From Elusimicrobiota bacterium (GTDB lineage Bacteria > Elusimicrobiota > Elusimicrobia > JACQPE01): a stretch of 64,000 nucleotides of DNA. The position numbers and the translations under genes were made by a program. The stretch lies in the NCBI GenBank assembly GCA_016180815.1, contig JACPAN010000015.1:140680-204679 (forward strand). Reading direction: 5' to 3'. Shown here piece by piece: positions 59,033 to 64,000 of the stretch. Position 1 is the stretch's first letter. The number at the start of each line of letters is the position of its first letter. The notes beneath the pieces are model-generated. The model had not been told where the DNA came from. It ran no database searches and saw nothing but the letters and a program-made list of their open reading frames with translations.

Positions 59033-60216
59033 TGCGTCGGCCGGAATAGGCCGAAGCAGGACGTGTAGCCGTGGATATGGGTGGCGTTGTCCACGGGCCC
59101 GATTTCGCCGTTGGCGAAGAACCCTCCCAGCGCCAGAGGGCCCATTTTATCGGCGAAGATTTCGCTGTCGTGATTGGGGCGGCCGTAAAGGCCGCGACCC
59201 CGGCCGGTGCAGGAGAATAACAGCGCGCCTTCGGGTTTGATTCCGGGATTTCTATTCTTATATTCTTCTAAATGGCGCTGTAAATCTTTGGCGGATGTTT
59301 CTTTATCCCGGATATGAAATTGGATGATTTGCCCGGGCCGGAGCAGGGCGCTGACCGACAACAGCCCGCGCTCCGGATCAAAGCCGATCAGGTTTCTGAT
59401 CAGGTAATCCTTGGCCGAGCTGATGGCTTTGAGCGGGTTGTTGAGAATCCCCAAAAACAGGGAGTGCCCGGCTAATTCGCGGTCTTTTTCGGATAAAGAG
59501 GCGAAGAGCTCTTCAAAAATTTCAGGGATGCGCCGGTCGTCGAGTTCGGCCAAGACATTATCTTCGCATTGCGTGACTTTATAAGGCCGCCCAACCGGGC
59601 GGCAGCCTTGGGCTACGATGGGATCAACCACCAGATTGCCGGTTAAGGCGACGCCGACCGCGCCCGCCGGCCGGGATTCGCGATCGAGGAAAAGCGCGTT
59701 TTCTCCGGGCCGCCGGCCCCTGCTGGCCAATCCTCCGATTTTGACGGAGCCGGGGTAGGCGTAATCAAGGCCCTGGGCTAAGGTTTCCGGGTTGATGGAA
59801 AAAGGATCGGAGAGAAGAATGAAATTGGCGCGCATGGCGCGGTCGTTCATGACGCCGATGAGCTGGGACCAGGCCTTAGGCGGATCATCCGGGCTCGGCA
59901 AATCTTTTTGAGTGAGCCGGAAGGGGAACACCCGCACGCCGGGCAGCCAGGCGCAGATCAAGCCCACGGCCGGACGATCCTCGATTTCCTGGCCGCCGCC
60001 GATGATGCCGGATGCTGAGCAGCCCAGCAGGGTTTTTGGCGCGAGCAATTTTTTGGCCGTTTCCAGAAGGCGCTCGGTTTCCTCTTCCGCGGCCGTGTTC
60101 ACAAATAAAAGGCTCAAATCCGGAGAATCGCCGGCCGCTTCCCTTGTTTGTCGGATGCAGGTTTCAAGCGCTTTGGGCGCGGGGCGGTCTTCGCAGACTA
60201 AGGACAGCCATTTCAT
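59029..60216 (-). CDS. FIST domain protein (N and C domains), copy 2
   Basis: 395 residues, stand-alone. LLGCSASGIIGGGQEIEDRP near 63 and the C-terminal LLFSCTGRGRGLYG near 335, then GGFFANGEIGPV, mark the two FIST domains. Related to the copy at 15134-16303 but clearly diverged. The 3' end overlaps the anti-sigma gene by four bases, tail to tail. The sensed ligand and the output are unknown. Confidence 0.88.
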   Translation of the reverse strand: MKWLSLVCEDRPAPKALETCIRQTREAAGDSPDLSLLFVNTAAEEETERLLETAKKLLAPKTLLGCSASGIIGGGQEIEDRPAVGLICAWLPGVRVFPFRLTQKDLPSPDDPPKAWSQLIGVMNDRAMRANFILLSDPFSINPETLAQGLDYAYPGSVKIGGLASRGRRPGENALFLDRESRPAGAVGVALTGNLVVDPIVAQGCRPVGRPYKVTQCEDNVLAELDDRRIPEIFEELFASLSEKDRELAGHSLFLGILNNPLKAISSAKDYLIRNLIGFDPERGLLSVSALLRPGQIIQFHIRDKETSAKDLQRHLEEYKNRNPGIKPEGALLFSCTGRGRGLYGRPNHDSEIFADKMGPLALGGFFANGEIGPVDNATHIHGYTSCFGLFRPTH

Positions 60217-60248
60217 TGCCGCAGTATTTTATCGGAAAATGAGAAGCG

Positions 60249-60704
60249 ATGCGTTATTGGCTGGTCAAGTCGGAGCCCGACGAATACTCCATCGACGATT
60301 TGGCGCGCGACCAAACGGGCGTTTGGGACGGGGTGCGCAATTATCAGGCGAGAAATTACCTTAAGGAAATGAACAAGGGCGATTTGCTTTTGTTTTATCA
60401 TTCGAGCTGCCGGCCGCAGGCCGTCGCCGGCATCGCCAAGGTTATTCGAACCGCTGAGCCGGACCCGACGCAATTTGACCCCCGGAACGAGCGTTATGAC
60501 CCCGGTTCGGCGCCCGCAAATCCGCGTTGGTTTCAGGTGGCCATCGCCTTCGTCCAAAAATTCGCCGAAGCGTTGACGCTTGAAGAAATCAAGCGGATCC
60601 CGGCTTTGAAGAATATGGTTCTTTTGAAAAGGGGCCGCTTGTCGGTTCAGCCCGTGTCGCCGGATGAATGGGCCGTTGTTTTAAAAGCGAAAAATCAGGG
60701 ATAG
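60249..60704 (+). CDS. EVE-domain protein
   Basis: 151 residues of the PUA-like EVE fold, related to human THYN1. MRYWLVKSEPDEYSIDDL starts it; WDGVRNYQARNYLKEMNKGD and FYHSSCRPQAVAGIAKV follow. EVE domains bind modified bases in DNA or RNA. Here it is a single-domain housekeeping-type member. Its end overlaps a doubtful reverse-strand gene by 24 bases. Confidence 0.93.
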   Translation: MRYWLVKSEPDEYSIDDLARDQTGVWDGVRNYQARNYLKEMNKGDLLLFYHSSCRPQAVAGIAKVIRTAEPDPTQFDPRNERYDPGSAPANPRWFQVAIAFVQKFAEALTLEEIKRIPALKNMVLLKRGRLSVQPVSPDEWAVVLKAKNQG

Positions 60705-61133
60705 GCCCAGGCGCCGGGTGGAAATACGCGTGGACAGGCGCACCCGTCTTTGGCTTTTTGCGGATCGCGCGTGTGAATGTTGATGGGACGGTGGAGCCAT
60801 TGGCCCGGGCAAAGCCAGCGAATGGCCCAGGCCAAGATGGCCGAGTTCTTCATTAACCAGGCTTCTGGCATAACGCGCGCTTTCTTTTTGAATCATATGG
60901 GCGAATTCATCCTCCAGGGATAAGGCTTCCAAGGGAAGTAAATTCAGGATCGGGATATTCTCGAGAGAATCAGCCACGGCTTCCCCGGCGTATTGCCCGC
61001 TGACAATGCCGGAGAGCAGCGTATTGGTTGCGGTTTGTTCTGCGCTGGGGATCGAGGGCAGAGTGGCGCTGGTAAAGCAAAAAGCCGTCAACAGAGTCGA
61101 ATAAGCGCCGGCGCACCACAGAGAGATATCCAT
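60681..61133 (-). CDS. Doubtful small protein after rtcB
   Basis: 150 residues with a weakly hydrophobic start (WCAGAYSTLLTAFCF). A helical acidic middle (LEDEFAHMIQKESARYARS) and an Arg/Ser-rich C-terminus that overlaps the EVE gene follow. The ATG lies one base after the rtcB stop, which supports translation. The low-complexity end argues against. I recognise no family. Confidence 0.4.
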   Translation of the reverse strand: MDISLWCAGAYSTLLTAFCFTSATLPSIPSAEQTATNTLLSGIVSGQYAGEAVADSLENIPILNLLPLEALSLEDEFAHMIQKESARYARSLVNEELGHLGLGHSLALPGPMAPPSHQHSHARSAKSQRRVRLSTRISTRRLGLSLIFRF

Positions 61134-61134
61134 G

Positions 61135-62571
61135 TCAGCCTTTGACCACGCCTAACGGGCGCATTCGCGCGACTTTTTTTGAAAGCCCGGCGCCGTGGCA
61201 GACCTCCACGACTTCGGAAACGTCTTTATAGGCGAACGGCGCTTCTTCGGCCAAACCTTTATAAGAATCGGTGCGCACGATAATGCCTTGCGCTTTTAAA
61301 TCCTGTTGCAATTGCCGTCCTTGAATCCGTTTGGCGGCTTGAACCCGGCTCATGGCCCGCCCGGCGCCGTGCGCCGTGGTGCCGAATGTTTCCGCCATGG
61401 CCTGCTCGGTGCCGACTAAAACATAGCTTGCCGTTCCCATGGAGCCGGGCAACAGCACGGGCTGGCCCACGGAGCGGTATTTCTCCGGCACCTCGGGGTG
61501 CCCGGCGGGAAAAGCGCGCGTGGCTCCTTTGCGGTGCACGCAAACCTTGATTTTTTTCCCGTTGATTTGATGCTCTTCGATTTTGCCGATATTGTGGCAG
61601 ACATCGTAAAGCACGCTCAATCCTAATTCCCGGGCCGTGCGTCCGAACATTTTTTCAAAGGTTTCGCGGGTCCAGTGCGTGATGGTTTGGCGGTTGGCGC
61701 GAGCGAAATTGGCGCCCGCGCACATGGCCGCGAAATAATCCTTGCCTTCCGGGGAGGACAGCGGCGCGCTGGCTAATTGCTTGTCCGGGAGCTTGATTTG
61801 ATATTTTTCAGCGGCGCGCTGCATGGTTTTCAAAAAATCATCGCAGATTTGATAGCCGCAGCCGCGCGATCCCGTATGGATCAAAATGACGATTTGATTT
61901 TTAAAAAGCCCAAAAATCTGGGCGACGGCGTCATCATAAATTTCATCGATCCATTGAATTTCCAAAAAGTGATTGCCGCTGCCTAGCGTGCCCAATTGAT
62001 CGCTGCCGCGCTCGATGGCGCGATCGGACACGATGCCGGGGTCTGCGCCCGGCAGCCGGCCGTTGTCTTCAATGGTGTCCTGATCTTCTGGCCAGCCGTA
62101 TCCTTGCTCGATGGCCCAGACTGCGCCGTGTTCCAGGACCCGGCGCATCTCCTTGTCCTTCAATTTGATTTTTCCGGTTGAGCCCACGCCGCTGGGCACG
62201 GCGTGAAAAAGTGCGTCCATCAGGGGTTCAAGTTTCGGCCGGACCTCATCCACGTTCAACTCGGAACGCAAGAGGCGGACGCCGCAGGAAATATCAAAAC
62301 CGATGCCGCCGGGTGAAATGACGCCTTCTTTTAAGTCCGTGGCCGCGACGCCCCCGACCGGGAAACCGTAGCCCCAATGAACATCCGGCATGGCCAGCGA
62401 TTGTCCGACGATTCCGGGCAAGGTCGCGACATTAGCGACTTGCTCCGAAGCTTTGTCCGTCAGGATTTTAGGCAGCATGGATTCCGAGGCGTAGATGATT
62501 CCCGGCACGCGCATGGCTCCTTGGCGGGGCAACTCCCAGCGGAATTCGTCGATTTTTTTGAGGCCGGGCAT
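61135..62571 (-). CDS. rtcB: RNA-splicing ligase RtcB
   Basis: GTP-dependent ligase that joins RNA 2',3'-cyclic phosphate and 5'-OH ends, for repair or tRNA splicing. Metal ligands are seen in GGIGFDISCGVRLL near 95 (Cys), LGSGNHFLEIQ and LIHTGSRGCGYQ (His). The catalytic His lies in TTAHGAGRAMSRVQA near 395. 478 residues, full length. Its activator archease is encoded eight bases upstream. Confidence 0.96.
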   Translation of the reverse strand: MPGLKKIDEFRWELPRQGAMRVPGIIYASESMLPKILTDKASEQVANVATLPGIVGQSLAMPDVHWGYGFPVGGVAATDLKEGVISPGGIGFDISCGVRLLRSELNVDEVRPKLEPLMDALFHAVPSGVGSTGKIKLKDKEMRRVLEHGAVWAIEQGYGWPEDQDTIEDNGRLPGADPGIVSDRAIERGSDQLGTLGSGNHFLEIQWIDEIYDDAVAQIFGLFKNQIVILIHTGSRGCGYQICDDFLKTMQRAAEKYQIKLPDKQLASAPLSSPEGKDYFAAMCAGANFARANRQTITHWTRETFEKMFGRTARELGLSVLYDVCHNIGKIEEHQINGKKIKVCVHRKGATRAFPAGHPEVPEKYRSVGQPVLLPGSMGTASYVLVGTEQAMAETFGTTAHGAGRAMSRVQAAKRIQGRQLQQDLKAQGIIVRTDSYKGLAEEAPFAYKDVSEVVEVCHGAGLSKKVARMRPLGVVKG

Positions 62572-62578
62572 GTTTTTA

Positions 62579-63019
62579 TTATATGTCCAGGATTACCGTA
62601 GTTTTGACCGTGTTTTTTGACCGTATGATTTTTAATCGTTGATAAGTGGCTGCTTTCACTTCAAGGACCAGGGGCAGGCGGTCGAAGCTTTTGCCTTTGG
62701 CGCGAACCGCCAGCGCGGTTCCGTTTTGATCGGCGCTTAAGTCGAAATTTTGCGCAACAAAGCGTTGGGTTTGAATCCAAAAAACAACTTCATTGAGCCA
62801 AGCCACCAGAAGCTCTTCCGTTGTTTCGGCCCGGAGCGCCGCTGTTTTTTCGGCCACCCGGCCGCCTTGCGGCGTTTGAGGCAGGACGAGCTTGATCAGG
62901 CCGTACCCTGCCGTTTGAAAGAACGCGTTGAGATCAGGGGCTTCAATCTCAATCCCGATTTCCGAGGTATGTTCGGTGAAGCGGAACCGGCCGTTGGCGG
63001 TATTCGGCGTTTTGGGCAT
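62579..63019 (-). CDS. Archease (RtcB activator)
   Basis: 146 residues from ATG 63019; the longer frame overlaps the divergent protease start. The core FRFTEHTSEIGIEIEAPDLN, FFQTAGYGLIKL, then EELLVAWLNEVVFW and the final VILDI match archease. The usual HTAD motif reads HTSE here, so a metal-binding Asp appears as Glu. Archease helps RtcB accept GTP and turn over. Same strand as rtcB and clearly co-transcribed. Confidence 0.88.
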   Translation of the reverse strand: MPKTPNTANGRFRFTEHTSEIGIEIEAPDLNAFFQTAGYGLIKLVLPQTPQGGRVAEKTAALRAETTEELLVAWLNEVVFWIQTQRFVAQNFDLSADQNGTALAVRAKGKSFDRLPLVLEVKAATYQRLKIIRSKNTVKTTVILDI

Positions 63020-63092
63020 CAATCTATTATTGAAATTATCGTTGAGGCTGACCTGGAGGCCCGGGGAAAATGGGGGTATCCTATAAATAACG

Positions 63093-63998
63093 ATGAAAAC
63101 AAGCGTTTTTCTTTTGATTTTATTATCAGGCCCGTTTCTTTGGGCTTTGGAAATGGCGACCATGGAGGATTTTTGCGCCGAGGTTTACGGAGGGCCGTCT
63201 CAGGTCGCCGGGGAAGTAATTAATGAATGCGGGGTTTGCGCTTGGCCGCCGGAAACCCCCGATGCCCGGGCTTGTATCCCTGAGAAGCTTTATGACCGGC
63301 TCCCTGCATTTACGATCGCCCAGATCAAATATTTGCACGGGCAAAGGGCCGTTAAGAATTCCGCGGCCGCGGCGATGGCGGCCGAGGAGGGATGCGGGAC
63401 ATTAGATGGAACCTGCCGGTTTTTTCCGGAGGTGCACGTGGCCGAGGCTTTTTATGAAGTCGCCGGGAATGTTGATCAGGCGGCTTGCGTGATCGCGCAT
63501 GAGTTGGGGCATATCAACAAGGAGCATTTCGACAAAATGCTGGCGGCAACAATGCGCTGGATCAGGCGCCGCGGGGGCGTGTCTCGTCTCGGCGGCTCAA
63601 AAGAAGCGGTGCGGCGTTTCAGTGAAACCGACGAATTCGTAGAGCTCTGTAATACGCATGAGCAGGAGGCCGATGATCAGGCGATGGAAACTATGGGTTT
63701 ATCGGAGTTCAAATTGGAAGAATGTTCGATTCTTTTTGGAACGTTGGGACGGGACCGGTGCCATCCTGATCCGGAAGTCAGAGCCGCCAGGGCGCGCGAG
63801 TTTGCCGAGCGCCGCCGCCGCGAAGAAGAGGAGCGGCGGCGCATGATCGAGGAATCAAGCGCGGCGACGGAACGAGCGTTAGAGCATTTGAATCAGGGTG
63901 CGGCGGATGACGGTGAAGAGGTTTGCCCCCAGTATTTTGTCGATGATTTGGGGAATCCCGTTTACAGCTGCGGGGGGGTCGGGCGCTTAGACCGCTGA
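63093..63998 (+). CDS. Secreted M48-like zinc metalloprotease
   Basis: 301 residues with a signal peptide (VFLLILLSGPFLWA). CVIAHELGHINKEHFDKML near 133 is the HExxH site; CNTHEQEADDQAMETMGLSE near 190 gives the third ligand Glu and following Asp, the M48 pattern. About ten Cys suggest disulfides. A strongly charged helix (EFAERRRREEEERRRMIEES) follows, then a short tail. It is complete, ending two bases before the window ends. Confidence 0.82.
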   Translation: MKTSVFLLILLSGPFLWALEMATMEDFCAEVYGGPSQVAGEVINECGVCAWPPETPDARACIPEKLYDRLPAFTIAQIKYLHGQRAVKNSAAAAMAAEEGCGTLDGTCRFFPEVHVAEAFYEVAGNVDQAACVIAHELGHINKEHFDKMLAATMRWIRRRGGVSRLGGSKEAVRRFSETDEFVELCNTHEQEADDQAMETMGLSEFKLEECSILFGTLGRDRCHPDPEVRAARAREFAERRRREEEERRRMIEESSAATERALEHLNQGAADDGEEVCPQYFVDDLGNPVYSCGGVGRLDR

Positions 63999-64000
63999 CG

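Overview
The window is a gene-dense (roughly 90% coding), moderately GC-rich stretch of a bacterial chromosome. I read it as a Gram-negative, uncultivated-type bacterium. It encodes a MltD-type lytic transglycosylase, a predicted outer-membrane beta-barrel, and many small secreted proteins and secreted zinc proteases that I could not assign to characterised families. It also carries genes patchy in bacteria: DNA topoisomerase VI, RtcB with archease, TRL-like proteins and FIST proteins. A lineage such as Elusimicrobiota or a neighbouring candidate phylum would fit, but this is inference; no rRNA or ribosomal protein gene is present to settle it.

Layout. 1-8.2 kb: a truncated interspersed repeat, thymidine kinase, glutamate dehydrogenase, a D-2-hydroxyacid dehydrogenase, a PHP phosphoesterase overlapping a ceramidase-like hydrolase, then a reverse-strand run (YhhN, an endonuclease III/MagIII-like glycosylase, gamma carbonic anhydrase, RNase HII). 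8.2-16.4 kb: an RmlD-like reductase, an AddA/AddB-like helicase-nuclease pair, a FIST sensor and tRNA-Ser(GGA). 16.4-22.3 kb: two TRL-like proteins beside the tRNA, several secreted proteins of unknown role, a secreted protease broken by a tetranucleotide repeat, and a three-gene envelope operon. 22.3-33 kb: TypA, pirin, an acetyltransferase, TrmL, a cytoplasmic HtrA-like protease and a TetR regulator with matching operators, and a divergent topoisomerase VI B-A operon.

33-38 kb is an accessory stretch, partly much richer in AT. It has a nucleotidyltransferase/RHH pair with a palindrome over its start codon, a higBA operon with a perfect 20-bp palindrome inside its promoter, a frameshifted gene fragment and an orphan membrane protein. 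38-50 kb: dienelactone hydrolase, MltD, a secreted metalloprotease, a DMT transporter, an RluA-type pseudouridine synthase, pyruvate kinase, a 274-bp MITE-like element with 32-bp inverted ends, an HTH regulator, a four-gene cassette of small membrane proteins, SerS and YggU-like protein.

50.4-58.2 kb is the most interesting region. It is an eight-ORF reverse-strand run, nearly every junction overlapping: a phosphate (possibly arsenate) transporter, a PqqD-radical SAM-ArsM fusion, a TIGR04283-type glycosyltransferase, a TIGR04282-DUF3047 fusion, a His-rich secreted protein, a 27-codon mini-ORF, a sterol-desaturase-family enzyme and a TVP38-family membrane protein. I propose it makes an arsenosugar, perhaps an arsenolipid. 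An ECF sigma factor with a minimal zinc anti-sigma partner is divergent from it. 59-64 kb: a second FIST protein, an EVE-domain protein, RtcB with archease, and a secreted M48-like protease.
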